DNA from: Blastomonas sp. SL216
GTDB lineage: Bacteria > Pseudomonadota > Alphaproteobacteria > Sphingomonadales > Sphingomonadaceae
Direction: 5' to 3'
NCBI GenBank assembly: GCA_026625625.1
Contig: CP113055.1
Location: forward strand, 3,269,001-3,333,000
Length of the DNA: 64,000 nt
Positions within the stretch are counted from its first letter, which is position 1, and each line of letters opens with the position of its first letter. The position numbers and the translations under genes are program-made. This document shows, piece by piece, positions 46,422-53,824 of this stretch. Below the pieces are notes generated by a model. It was given only the letters and a program-made list of their open reading frames with translations, was not told the origin of the DNA and did not search any database.

Positions 46422-46772
46422 TTATTCTCCCTTGATCGCGCGGGTCAGCGTCGCGACGCGGCCCTCGAGGAAGGAAAGCGTGGTCGAATAGCCGATGGCG
46501 TTTTCGGCAAACAGCGTCTGCTCGGTCGAAAGCTCGACCGTGTTGCCATCCATCGACGGCTGCAGCGGCACGCGGTACCCGGCATTCTCGCCCAGCGCAG
46601 CGTCCAGCGTGTCGCCGCCCTGCACGCGCTGCATGGCCTTGTCGAAGTCCAGGTCGCGCGCCTTGTATCCGGGTGTTCCGGCATTGGCGATGTTCGATGC
46701 CAGCATCGACAGCCGCTGCGATCGCAGCTGCAGCGCCGTGCCGTGCATTCCGAAAAGCCTGTCTGCCCCCAT
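46422..46772 (-). CDS. flgB: Flagellar proximal rod protein FlgB
   Basis: A 116-residue rod protein starting at ATG 46772 (MGADRLFGMHGTALQLRSQR), preceded by AAGAGGAAT. Further motifs are LSMLASNIANAGTPGYKARD and the C-terminal AIGYSTTLSFLEGRVATLTR. The frame is open far upstream but enters the promoter region. It is the first gene of the long flgBCDEFGHIJKL operon, with a sigma-54 promoter about 75 bases upstream. Confidence 0.95.
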   Translation of the reverse strand: MGADRLFGMHGTALQLRSQRLSMLASNIANAGTPGYKARDLDFDKAMQRVQGGDTLDAALGENAGYRVPLQPSMDGNTVELSTEQTLFAENAIGYSTTLSFLEGRVATLTRAIKGE

Positions 46773-46846
46773 GGGACCATTCCTCTTAACCTGTGGCTGC
46801 ACCTGCCGTCTTAAGAGAAGGACAGAATGCGTCGCCCAAGGCAGAA

Positions 46847-46861
46847 GCAAAGCCTGTGCCA
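46847..46861 (-). promoter_or_regulatory. Sigma-54 promoter of the flgB operon
   Basis: On the minus strand the sequence reads TGGCACAGGCTTTGC, which keeps all invariant bases of the -24/-12 consensus TGGCAC-N5-TTGC with correct spacing. Transcription would start near 46836 and lead into flgB. Confidence 0.75.
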
Positions 46862-46934
46862 TTTCGCGAAAATGCCGGATTTCCGCTGCTTTCGCTGAGA
46901 TGATCGGGGTTTGACCAGGCCTGTGCCTGGGGCA

Positions 46935-46975
46935 GGGCGGCAAGTTTCTGCCGGTCGGGCGGCAAGTCATTGCCG
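46935..46975. promoter_or_regulatory. Pair of dyads, candidate sigma-54 activator sites
   Basis: GGGCGGCAAGTTTCTGCCG at 46935-46953 and GGGCGGCAAGTCATTGCCG at 46957-46975 are nearly the same 19-base dyad, with starts 22 bases apart (two helical turns). They lie 74-128 bases upstream of the flgB sigma-54 promoter and also upstream of the divergent MotA-like gene. A related site occurs at 57788-57806. Confidence 0.6.
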
Positions 46976-47017
46976 CCTGCGCCGCCCTGGCAGTCGAGAG
47001 GTTTGAACGGTTAGATA

Positions 47018-47731
47018 ATGTCGATTGCCGCTTTTATCGATCCTGTCGCGCTAGTGGGTGTGGTCGGCAGCAGCTTTGCCGTCGCCTGGGCGCAGAACGG
47101 TACCGCTGCAGCGCTTAGCGGGCTGAGCGCGCTGCGCCGCGAGCTGTGGATGAAGGTGCAGGAACAGGCCGATGAGGCGCACCGTGCGGTGCTGCGCATC
47201 GAGCATGTCGTCGACAGCCGCGGCATCAGCTGCGCCGACCGGGTGAAGTCGGGCGGCAGCTTCGTCTCCGCCGCCGCCGATGCCATGGCCAACCACCGCT
47301 CGCTCGACGGTTTTCAGGCCGCGATGATCCGGCTGGCAGCGCAGCGCCGCGCGCGGTTGACCGCGACGGTCCGCTTCTGGGAAAATGTCGCCGATTGCGC
47401 GCCTGCGATGGGCATGCTGGGCACCGTGGTCGGCCTGATCATGCTGTTCGGCAATGTCAGCGATGCCGCCTCGATCGGCCGGGCGATGGCGGTCGCGCTG
47501 CTGACCACCTTATATGGGCTGGTGCTCGCCAATGTGATTGCCGGGCCGATTGCCCAGCGCCTGGCCCGTATCGCGGGCGAGCAGGTCGGCTGGGAAGAAG
47601 ACGCCGCGCGGCGTCTGGTCGATATCGGTCGCCGCGAATATGCGGACATCGCCGCTGCTGCCCAGCACAGCCATGACCAGGCCCCCGCGCCCGGTCATCC
47701 GCACCCGCGCCATCCGGTGGAGCATATATGA
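47018..47731 (+). CDS. MotA/TolQ/ExbB-family protein, second MotA-like subunit
   Basis: A 237-residue membrane protein. It has an N-terminal helix (VALVGVVGSSFAVAWA), a cytoplasmic region with AADAMANHRSLDGFQAAMIR, then two helices, ENVADCAPAMGMLGTVVGLI and AMAVALLTTLYGLVLANVIA followed by GPIAQRLARIA. These match the MotA/ExbB channel motif 'P.LGMLGTV.GLI' and the final MotA helices. It is clearly distinct from the MotA at 37449. The C-terminal tail is His/Pro rich. It overlaps the next gene, a small MotB-like protein, by 4 bases. Role unknown; location inside the flagellar cluster suggests a stator or motor link. Confidence 0.85.
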   Translation: MSIAAFIDPVALVGVVGSSFAVAWAQNGTAAALSGLSALRRELWMKVQEQADEAHRAVLRIEHVVDSRGISCADRVKSGGSFVSAAADAMANHRSLDGFQAAMIRLAAQRRARLTATVRFWENVADCAPAMGMLGTVVGLIMLFGNVSDAASIGRAMAVALLTTLYGLVLANVIAGPIAQRLARIAGEQVGWEEDAARRLVDIGRREYADIAAAAQHSHDQAPAPGHPHPRHPVEHI

Positions 47732-48210
47732 CCCCCGCGCAGCGCACGACGCTGTCCTTTCTCGACCTTGCGCTGATCATGACCGGCGTGATGGCGATGA
47801 TCGCCAGCGTGGGCGATCGCCACCCTGCGGTGGCCGAGGCGCTGTCCGACAGCTTCGGCAGCCAGCAGGCAGCCAGGTCGCAGCAGGTGGCATTGCCGCT
47901 GTCCAGCCTGTTCGAACCGCAGGAAGCGCGGATGACGGCAAAGGGCATGCAGGCGATTGCCGCTCTGGGCGGCAAGAACCGGCAGGCGCAATTCGTGATT
48001 GCCGTGCCGGTGCTTGATAACAAGGCCGTATCGCGGCTGGACCGCTGGGAGCTCGCCGCCGCGCGCACCGCCGCGATCATGCGCGTTCTGGCCGATCAGG
48101 GCGTGGCCGATCAGGCGATGCTGCCCGATCTGGCGCGCCCTGCAGATGGCAAGGCGGGCGCAGCCGGCAAGGTGCGGCTGATCATATCCGAACAGCCTGG
48201 CGCACGATAA
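47728..48210 (+). CDS. Small MotB-like protein
   Basis: A 160-residue protein with a single N-terminal helix, LSFLDLALIMTGVMAMIASV, whose aspartate at residue 13 aligns with the MotB proton-binding aspartate. The remainder looks like a shortened OmpA-like domain (QFVIAVPVLDNKAVSRLDRW, ELAAARTAAIMRVLADQGV), lacking much of the usual peptidoglycan-binding fold. It overlaps the MotA-like gene, so the two should form a complex. Half the length of the MotB at 36429. Confidence 0.75.
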   Translation: MTPAQRTTLSFLDLALIMTGVMAMIASVGDRHPAVAEALSDSFGSQQAARSQQVALPLSSLFEPQEARMTAKGMQAIAALGGKNRQAQFVIAVPVLDNKAVSRLDRWELAAARTAAIMRVLADQGVADQAMLPDLARPADGKAGAAGKVRLIISEQPGAR

Positions 48211-48218
48211 GGCGGTTC

Positions 48219-48233
48219 TGGCACGGACCTTGC
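48219..48233 (+). promoter_or_regulatory. Sigma-54 promoter of flgA
   Basis: TGGCACGGACCTTGC is a full match to the -24/-12 consensus TGGCACG-N4-TTGC, 33 bases before the flgA start codon. Transcription would begin about 48245. Confidence 0.75.
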
Positions 48234-48266
48234 TCTGATCGGGGCACAGTCATCAAAGGACCGTTC

Positions 48267-48812
48267 ATGCCCGTACGCAAAGCCCTATTGGCGATCGCCA
48301 TTGCCACGCCGCTGCTGGCGCAGGCCGTGCCCGCCCAGGCGCAGGCCATTCAGGACCTCAATGAAATCGACGTCCTGGTCGCCGCGACCATGGGCGCAGG
48401 CATTGGCGAACCCGGCGGCGCGCGTGCGCCCGTCGATCGCCGGCTCAAGCTCAAGGCCTGCCCGGTCGCGCTCGAAGTCACCGGTCCCGATCTTGGCGCT
48501 GCTGCAGTCCGCTGCCCGACGCTGGGCTGGCGCATCCGCGTGCCGCTCGATCTGGCCGCCGAGCGCGAACAGGCCGCAACCGCGCGCAGCCCCCAGGGTC
48601 GCGCCGTAGCCGGTCAGGGCGTGGAAGGCGTCAAGCGGGGCGAACCGATCCTGCTCACCGTCGACCGGCCGATGTTCTCGCTGTCGCGGGTGATGATCGC
48701 CGACAAGGACGGCCGCGTGGGCGAGGTTATCCCGGTGCGCGACGACCCCAAGGGCAAGCCCATTTTCGTGCGGATCGTCGAGCCGGGCCGCGCCACCATA
48801 TTGAGTAACTGA
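48267..48812 (+). CDS. flgA: Flagellar P-ring assembly chaperone FlgA
   Basis: A 181-residue periplasmic protein with a signal peptide (residues 1 to about 25, AQAVPAQAQA). The mature part has the SAF-like/FlgA pattern: RRLKLKACPVALEVTGPDLG, CPTLGWRIRVPLDL and VKRGEPILLTVDRPMFSLSR. FlgA helps P-ring protein FlgI assemble. It follows the small MotA/MotB-like pair and precedes flgM. It has its own sigma-54 promoter. Confidence 0.9.
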   Translation: MPVRKALLAIAIATPLLAQAVPAQAQAIQDLNEIDVLVAATMGAGIGEPGGARAPVDRRLKLKACPVALEVTGPDLGAAAVRCPTLGWRIRVPLDLAAEREQAATARSPQGRAVAGQGVEGVKRGEPILLTVDRPMFSLSRVMIADKDGRVGEVIPVRDDPKGKPIFVRIVEPGRATILSN

Positions 48813-48864
48813 CGCGTTTACCAACCCCGGCTAATCCGCGTTAACCTTTCATCAAAAAATCGCC

Positions 48865-48891
48865 TTAAGCAACTGCTGCCAAGGCCGTTAA
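48865..48891 (+). promoter_or_regulatory. Sigma-28 (FliA) type promoter of flgM
   Basis: TTAA at 48865-48868, 15 bases, then GCCGTTAA at 48884-48891: the same element as before motA and the flagellin genes. Transcription would start about 48898, leaving a 30-base leader before the flgM ATG at 48928. Confidence 0.7.
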
Positions 48892-48927
48892 AGGACGTAA
48901 GTGATGCTAGAACGAGGTCTTTATTCC

Positions 48928-49215
48928 ATGTCCCGCATTTCAGCCTATGGCAGCCCGACCGTCGGTGCGACCCGTAAGGGCGGCAGCACCGAGAAGACCG
49001 TTGGCGCAAGCGCGGCCGCGACGGCGACTGACAACACCCTGCGCAACGCCGCATCGGTGAGCAGCTTCCTGCAGACCGCATCGGCCTCTGCGCCGATCGA
49101 CGAGGGCCGTGTGGCGGCGATCCGCGATGCGCTCGCCAATGGCAGCTATGTCATTGATGCGGAAAAGCTTGCCGCCAAGATGATGGAACTCGACCTCGGC
49201 GTCGTGGCCAACTGA
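48928..49215 (+). CDS. flgM: Anti-sigma-28 factor FlgM
   Basis: A 95-residue protein: SRISAYGSPTVGATRKGGST, a flexible alanine-rich middle, and the C-terminal helical region DEGRVAAIRDALANGSYVID followed by AEKLAAKMMELDLG, which is the FlgM sigma-binding signature. The ATG at 48928 is preceded by GAGG and lies 30 bases after the predicted start of transcription; an upstream ATG at 48904 would leave almost no leader. FlgM holds FliA inactive until the hook is complete. It shares one base with the next gene. Confidence 0.9.
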   Translation: MSRISAYGSPTVGATRKGGSTEKTVGASAAATATDNTLRNAASVSSFLQTASASAPIDEGRVAAIRDALANGSYVIDAEKLAAKMMELDLGVVAN

Positions 49216-49523
49216 TGCAGGGCGAACTGCTTGAGCGCTTTGCCGACACGCAAAGCGCGCTGATCGCCGCGCTGGACGCTGGTGATACCGAAGCCATGAT
49301 CGCGCATACCCGCGATCTGGGCGGAATCACCGATGCCCTGCGCACCCAGGGCGTGCTGCGCGCCGATGCCAGCACCCGCACCCAGCTGGAAACGCTGATG
49401 AAGTACAATGCCGCTGCCGCGCAGCGTCTGCGCTTCCTGCGCGACCATGTCGAACGCCGCGTCGCCGCGATCCAGGGCGAACAGGCGCTTGGCACCTATG
49501 GAGGCCCTGCCGGCCGCCGCTGA
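49215..49523 (+). CDS. flgN: FlgN-like flagellar export chaperone
   Basis: A 102-residue, mainly helical protein (LLERFADTQSALIAALDAGD, ASTRTQLETLMKYNAAAAQR, LRFLRDHVERRVAAIQGEQA). Its position directly after flgM, with TGATG overlap, and its size and helicity fit FlgN, the chaperone of FlgK and FlgL. Sequence signatures of FlgN are weak, so context carries the call. It is followed by a strong terminator. Confidence 0.7.
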   Translation: MQGELLERFADTQSALIAALDAGDTEAMIAHTRDLGGITDALRTQGVLRADASTRTQLETLMKYNAAAAQRLRFLRDHVERRVAAIQGEQALGTYGGPAGRR

Positions 49524-49550
49524 TCAATTTTTCCGAAAGACCTCGATCTG

Positions 49551-49584
49551 GCCCTTCGCCCTTAGCGGGCGGGGGGCTTTTTGT
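49551..49584 (+). terminator. Rho-independent terminator after flgMN
   Basis: GCCCTTCGCCC and GGGCGGGGGGC pair around a short TTAGC loop, followed by TTTTTGTTT. This ends the flgMN transcript 28 bases after the flgN-like stop. Confidence 0.8.
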
Positions 49585-49611
49585 TTGGACCACAGGGTGC
49601 AACGACCACCT

Positions 49612-49797
49612 CTAGCCCTCCCCCATCAAGAGGGAGGGCTTCGGGTCGTGCGAGCCTGGCATGACGCGCATCCCCTCTCCCCTCCCCGCTGGGGAGGGGC
49701 AAGTCCGGTTTGCCGGACCGGGGTGGGGCAGGAGCACGACCATCGGCGCAGGCCCACTCCGCCCTTCGGGCACCCCTCCCGCACGTGGGAGGGGAAA
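49612..49797. repeat. Intergenic palindromic repeats (family 2 copy b plus a hairpin)
   Basis: The 345-base gap from 49524 to 49868 holds, after the terminator, a hairpin CCCTCCC-ATCAAG-GGGAGGG-type at 49617-49639 and then a family 2 element at 49673-49797: CCCCTCCCCGCTGGGGAGGG, GTCCGG-TTTG-CCGGAC, GTGGGGCAGG and GCAGGCCCAC, CACCCCTCCCGCACGTGGGA. The core matches the element at 3946-4072. No gene is seen in it; a sigma-54 promoter follows at 49821. Confidence 0.75.
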
Positions 49798-49820
49798 AGG
49801 GGGCGGCAACATCCTCAAAT

Positions 49821-49835
49821 TGGCACAGCTTTTGC
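49821..49835 (+). promoter_or_regulatory. Sigma-54 promoter of the flagellar transglycosylase gene
   Basis: TGGCACAGCTTTTGC keeps the invariant bases and spacing of the -24/-12 consensus. It lies 33 bases before the TTG start of the transglycosylase gene. A GGGCGGCAA half-site resembling the 46935 dyads is found at 49801-49809. Confidence 0.7.
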
Positions 49836-49868
49836 TGTGTTGGTCTCCAGTAATCCTGGAGAGCAATT

Positions 49869-50663
49869 TTGTCCTCGTATCTTGGCAGTGTCGGCAACAG
49901 TGGAGATCGCGTCACCCGCGCGATTGCCGCGTCTGCGCGCCGCACCGGCGTGGATTTCGACTATCTGCTCGGCCAGGCGCGGATCGAAAGCGGTCTGAAC
50001 CCCGATGCCAAGGCGGGCACATCGTCTGCCACCGGCCTGTACCAGTTCATCGACCAGAGCTGGCTCGGCGTGATCGAAAAGCACGGGACCAAGCACGGGC
50101 TGGACTGGGCCGCCAACGCCATCCAGCGCGATGGTCGCGGGCGCTATCGCGTGGCCGATGCCGAAACCCGCCAGTCGATCCTCGCCTTGCGCAAAAACCC
50201 CGAAATTGCGTCGCTGATGGCGGGCGAATTCGCTGCCGACAACCGCGACTATCTGGAATCCTCGTTGGGCCGCAGCGCCGCTCCGGTGGACCTCTACCTC
50301 GCGCATTTCCTGGGCCCTGAAGGCGCCCGCCAGTTCCTGGCTGCGCACGATGCCAATCCCGATGCCGCTGCCGCGCCGATGTTCGCGCGCGCCGCCGGGG
50401 CCAACCGGTCGATCTTCTACGATCGGTCGGGCGCGCCGCGCAGCTTTGCCGAAATCCGCGGCCGCTTTGCCGACAAGCTCGGCGGGGCGGCAGCCGGCGG
50501 CAGCCGCTTGCCGCGCGATGGCAATGATCTGCCGCAGGTTCAACCTGCCGATTACGTCCGGCTCGCCAGTGCGCGCGCCGCCCGACCCGAAATGACCGCG
50601 AACCTCAGCGGAAACGACAATGCGCGGCTGGCTTACATGCTGCTCGCCGCGATGGGAGCCTGA
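49869..50663 (+). CDS. Lytic transglycosylase with SLT domain, flagellar type
   Basis: A 264-residue protein starting at TTG 49869 (preceded by GGAGAG; no ATG nearby fits). The SLT-like domain lies in the first 150 residues: ARRTGVDFDYLLGQARIESG with the catalytic glutamate, then SATGLYQFIDQSWLGVIEKH. A second part (VDLYLAHFLGPEGARQFLAA) follows. No signal peptide is visible, so export may use the flagellar apparatus or another route. Together with the short FlgJ it probably opens the cell wall for the rod. It lies 5 bases before flhA. Confidence 0.85.
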   Translation: MSSYLGSVGNSGDRVTRAIAASARRTGVDFDYLLGQARIESGLNPDAKAGTSSATGLYQFIDQSWLGVIEKHGTKHGLDWAANAIQRDGRGRYRVADAETRQSILALRKNPEIASLMAGEFAADNRDYLESSLGRSAAPVDLYLAHFLGPEGARQFLAAHDANPDAAAAPMFARAAGANRSIFYDRSGAPRSFAEIRGRFADKLGGAAAGGSRLPRDGNDLPQVQPADYVRLASARAARPEMTANLSGNDNARLAYMLLAAMGA

Positions 50664-50668
50664 CCTAG

Positions 50669-52780
50669 ATGATACCTGCGCCCAGCAAGCTTGCCAATAT
50701 CCTCGCCATGTCGCGCGGCTCGATCCTGCCGCTCGCCACCCTCTTGCTGGTGGTGTTCCTCGTGCTGCCCGTGCCCGCCCTCGTGCTGGACATCGGTTTC
50801 ATCTTCAACATCATGATCAGCCTTGCGGTGCTGATGGTGGCCCTGAACGTCACCAAGCCGCTCGACTTTTCCAGCTTCCCCACCGTACTGCTGTTCGCCA
50901 CGCTGCTGCGCCTCGGCCTCAACGTCGCCTCCACCCGCGTGGTGCTGGTGCACGGGCATGAAGGCGGCGCTGCGGCCGGCCATGTGATCGAGGCCTTTGG
51001 CAGCCTGCTGATCGGCGGCGACTATGTCGTCGGCATTTTCGTCTTCGCCATCCTGATGATCATCAACCTGGTCGTTATCACCAAGGGCGCCGGCCGCGTG
51101 TCCGAAGTGTCCGCGCGCTTCACCCTGGATGCGATGCCCGGCAAGCAGATGGCGATCGACGCCGATCTCAACGCCGGTCTGATGACGCCCGAAGAGGCCA
51201 AGGCCCGCCGCGCCGAGGTTGCGACCGAAGCGGACTTCTACGGTTCGATGGACGGTGCGTCCAAGTTCGTGAAGGGCGATGCGGTCGCAGGCGTGCTGAT
51301 CCTGGTGGTCAATATCGTCGGCGGCATCATCCTGGGCATGGCCAGCCACGGCCTGGGCATCAGCGAAGCCGCCTCCAACTACACGATGCTCGCCATCGGT
51401 GACGCGCTGGTCGCACAGGTGCCCGCGCTGCTGCTGTCGATCGCCGCTGCGTCGATCGTGACCCGCGTCAACTCGCCGCTCGACCTGCCCGGCCAGATTT
51501 CCGGCCAGTTCGCGATCGCCAAGGCCTGGACCCCGGTGGCGGCGATCCTGGGCATCATGGGCCTGCTGCCCGGCATGCCGCACCTCATCATCCTGCCCGC
51601 TGCCGCTGCTGCCGGGTTCATCGCCTGGAAGCTGTCGCGCCCCAAGCCGGTGGTCCCCGAAAGCACCGCGCCTGCCGTGCCCGAAAACCCCAATGCCATC
51701 GACTGGGAGGACGTGTCCGACGGCGCGATGCTGGGGATCGATGTCGGCTTTGGCCTGGTGCCGCTGGTCGACGAACGCCGCGATGCCCCGCTGATGCGCC
51801 GCGTCACCGGCATCCGCAAGCAGATCTCCAAGGAACTGGGCTTCGTCATCCCGCTGGTCCGCATCAAGGACGACATGCTGCTGGCCGCCAACAGCTATCG
51901 CATCACCATCGGTGGCACGATCGTCGCCGAGGACGAGATCTGGCCTGACGATCTGCTCGCGCTGGACAGCGGCGATATCGACAGCCCGATCGACGGCCGT
52001 CCCTGCAAGGACCCGACCTTCGGCATGGATGCGGTGTGGATCAGCGCCGACAAGCGCGCCGAGGCGATCGTCGCAGGCTATACCGTGGTCGATGCCGCAA
52101 CCGTTATGGCGACGCATCTCAACCAGATGGTCCGCCTCAACGCCGCGCAGCTGTTCGGCATGGACGAGACCAAGAAGCTGCTGGAAACGCTCAAGGAAAA
52201 CTCGCCCCAGCTGGTCGACGGCCTCACCCCGCAGCCGCTTTCGCTGTTCACCATCTCCGCCGTCTGCCGCGAACTGCTGCGCGAGGGCGTGCCGCTCAAG
52301 GACTTCCGCCGCATCTGTTCGGCGATGGTCGAGGCTGCCGCCGAGGGCACCACGGTCGCGCAGATCGTCGAGGGCGTGCGCCAACGGATCGGTTCGATCA
52401 TCATCCAGTCGCTGGTGCCGGTGAACCTGCCGCTGCCGGTGGTCACGCTGGATGCCGAGCTGGAAACGCTGCTCGCCCAGTCGCTGCGTGTCGCCGGCGA
52501 TGCCGCCTTCCCGATCGAACCGGGGCTGGCGCAGCGCATTCTCGGCGCGATCGAACAGGCGGCGCGGCCGCTGATGCTCGAGCAGCGCAATTATGCACTG
52601 GTTACCTCGCCCCAGGCCCGCAAGCCGCTCGCCGATCTGCTGCGCCCGCGCTTCCCCGATACGCCGGTGCTCTCGTTCCGCGAGCTGCCTGACGACAAAC
52701 CGGTCGAGGTGGTCGCCACCGTGGGCGGGCAGGCGGGCTATCGCACGCCCCAGGCCGAACATTCCTTCTCGCGCGGCTGA
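50669..52780 (+). CDS. flhA: Flagellar type III export gate protein FlhA
   Basis: A 703-residue protein with eight N-terminal membrane helices and a large cytoplasmic domain from about residue 330. Signatures are MISLAVLMVALNVTKPLDFS, FPTVLLFATLLRLGLNVAST, GDYVVGIFVFAILMIINLVV and DLNAGLMTPEEAKARRAEV; the C-terminal export-chaperone platform includes LVPLVDERRDAPLMRRVTGI. FlhA is the core of the export gate. It precedes fliA in the same direction. Confidence 0.97.
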   Translation: MIPAPSKLANILAMSRGSILPLATLLLVVFLVLPVPALVLDIGFIFNIMISLAVLMVALNVTKPLDFSSFPTVLLFATLLRLGLNVASTRVVLVHGHEGGAAAGHVIEAFGSLLIGGDYVVGIFVFAILMIINLVVITKGAGRVSEVSARFTLDAMPGKQMAIDADLNAGLMTPEEAKARRAEVATEADFYGSMDGASKFVKGDAVAGVLILVVNIVGGIILGMASHGLGISEAASNYTMLAIGDALVAQVPALLLSIAAASIVTRVNSPLDLPGQISGQFAIAKAWTPVAAILGIMGLLPGMPHLIILPAAAAAGFIAWKLSRPKPVVPESTAPAVPENPNAIDWEDVSDGAMLGIDVGFGLVPLVDERRDAPLMRRVTGIRKQISKELGFVIPLVRIKDDMLLAANSYRITIGGTIVAEDEIWPDDLLALDSGDIDSPIDGRPCKDPTFGMDAVWISADKRAEAIVAGYTVVDAATVMATHLNQMVRLNAAQLFGMDETKKLLETLKENSPQLVDGLTPQPLSLFTISAVCRELLREGVPLKDFRRICSAMVEAAAEGTTVAQIVEGVRQRIGSIIIQSLVPVNLPLPVVTLDAELETLLAQSLRVAGDAAFPIEPGLAQRILGAIEQAARPLMLEQRNYALVTSPQARKPLADLLRPRFPDTPVLSFRELPDDKPVEVVATVGGQAGYRTPQAEHSFSRG

Positions 52781-52824
52781 TGCAGACGCGATCTTGAACA
52801 TTCTCATGAAGCTGGACAAAGACT

Positions 52825-53550
52825 ATGCAGCATCTACCCATTGAGACGATCACCTACGGCCGCAAGCCTGCCGCGGTGCCACCCGGCAAGCTGATCGAGG
52901 CGCATCTGCCGCTGGTCCGCAAACTGGCCTGGCATGTGCGCGGCATGGCGCCGGGGGTCATAGAGATCGAGGACCTGGTCCAGATCGGCATGGTCGCGCT
53001 GGTCGAGGCGGCGAACAATTACGAGGATCGCGGCCACGGCTTTGCCACCTATGCCAGCATGCGCATTCGCGGCGCGCTGATCGATCATCTTCGCGCCAAC
53101 AGCAACATGTGCCGTTCCGCGATGGATTTCCGCAAGCAGCTGCGCCGGGTGCAGGAAAAGCTGGTGCGCGAACTCGGCCGCAACCCGACCGAGCAGGAGG
53201 TCGCCGCTGCGCTGGGCATGGACGCCGCCGAATTCCGCATGCGGTCCGATGCGGCGCAGGACGTGAAGTTCGAATCGATGGACGAGGTCTATTCCGAACA
53301 TTCGATGTGGTTTGCCGATAGCGAGGATTCGGCCGAAACCCGCATGGAGGCGGACAATCTCAAGAAGCTGCTCAATGCCAGCATCGGCACGCTCAAGGAG
53401 CGCGAGCAGCTGATCCTGCAGCTGCATTATATCGAGGAGATGAACCTCGACGAAATCGGACTGGTGCTGGGCATCACCGCCGCGCGCGTGTGCCAGATCA
53501 AGAAGTCCGCGCTGGAAACGCTGCGCAAGCGGCTGGCCAGCTCGCGGTAA
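52825..53550 (+). CDS. fliA: Flagellar sigma factor FliA (sigma-28)
   Basis: A 241-residue sigma factor. Region 2 contains IEIEDLVQIGMVALVEAANN and FATYASMRIRGALIDHLRAN; region 3 follows with LVRELGRNPTEQEVAAALGM; region 4 contains LKEREQLILQLHYIEEMNLD and EIGLVLGITAARVCQIKKSA. This is the FliA layout. The TTAA-N15-GCCGTTAA elements before motA, flgM and the flagellin genes are its likely targets, and FlgM its inhibitor. Confidence 0.96.
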   Translation: MQHLPIETITYGRKPAAVPPGKLIEAHLPLVRKLAWHVRGMAPGVIEIEDLVQIGMVALVEAANNYEDRGHGFATYASMRIRGALIDHLRANSNMCRSAMDFRKQLRRVQEKLVRELGRNPTEQEVAAALGMDAAEFRMRSDAAQDVKFESMDEVYSEHSMWFADSEDSAETRMEADNLKKLLNASIGTLKEREQLILQLHYIEEMNLDEIGLVLGITAARVCQIKKSALETLRKRLASSR

Positions 53551-53558
53551 GGCATCTG

Positions 53559-53675
53559 CTCTCTCCCCTTCAGGGGAGAGAAGCGAGGCTTGGCGGCTTG
53601 CCGCCTAGCCGCAGCTGAGAGGGGCTGCCGTTGCGCCACCCCCTCTCCCAACCCTCTCCCCTGAAGGAGAGAGGG
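53559..53675. repeat. Intergenic palindromic repeat, family 1 copy c
   Basis: CTCTCTCCCCTTCAGGGGAG and CCTCTCCCCTGAAGGAGAG hairpins flank a core CGAGGCTTGGCGGC/GCCGCCTAGCCGCAG that closely matches copy a at 2855-3017. It lies between the convergent fliA and first flagellin gene. Confidence 0.8.
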
Positions 53676-53701
53676 CTTTCTGCCCACTGCCCCCAAGAAC
53701 G

Positions 53702-53734
53702 AAAAACCCCCCTCCCGTTTAGCCGGGAAGAGGG
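53702..53734 (-). terminator. Rho-independent terminator after the last flagellin gene
   Basis: On the minus strand CCCTCTTCCCGG-CTAAA-CGGGAGGGGGG is followed by TTTTTC. It lies about 90 bases beyond the stop codon of the flagellin gene at 53825. Confidence 0.8.
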
Positions 53735-53824
53735 TTGATCGAATATCAGCTCAGGCCATTGAGTTGTCGGTAACGGCCGTTGCGTCCCTTCCTACGGTTG
53801 AACCGCAGTCGGGTTCCTGACCAA

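Noticed and set aside
49612-49868. Short open frames across the palindromic repeats
   Set aside because: They follow the palindromes on both strands and have no coding character; the region holds a terminator, repeats and a promoter.
50633-52819. Minus-strand open frame of 728 codons
   Set aside because: Antisense to flhA; His/Asp/Arg-rich translation without motifs.
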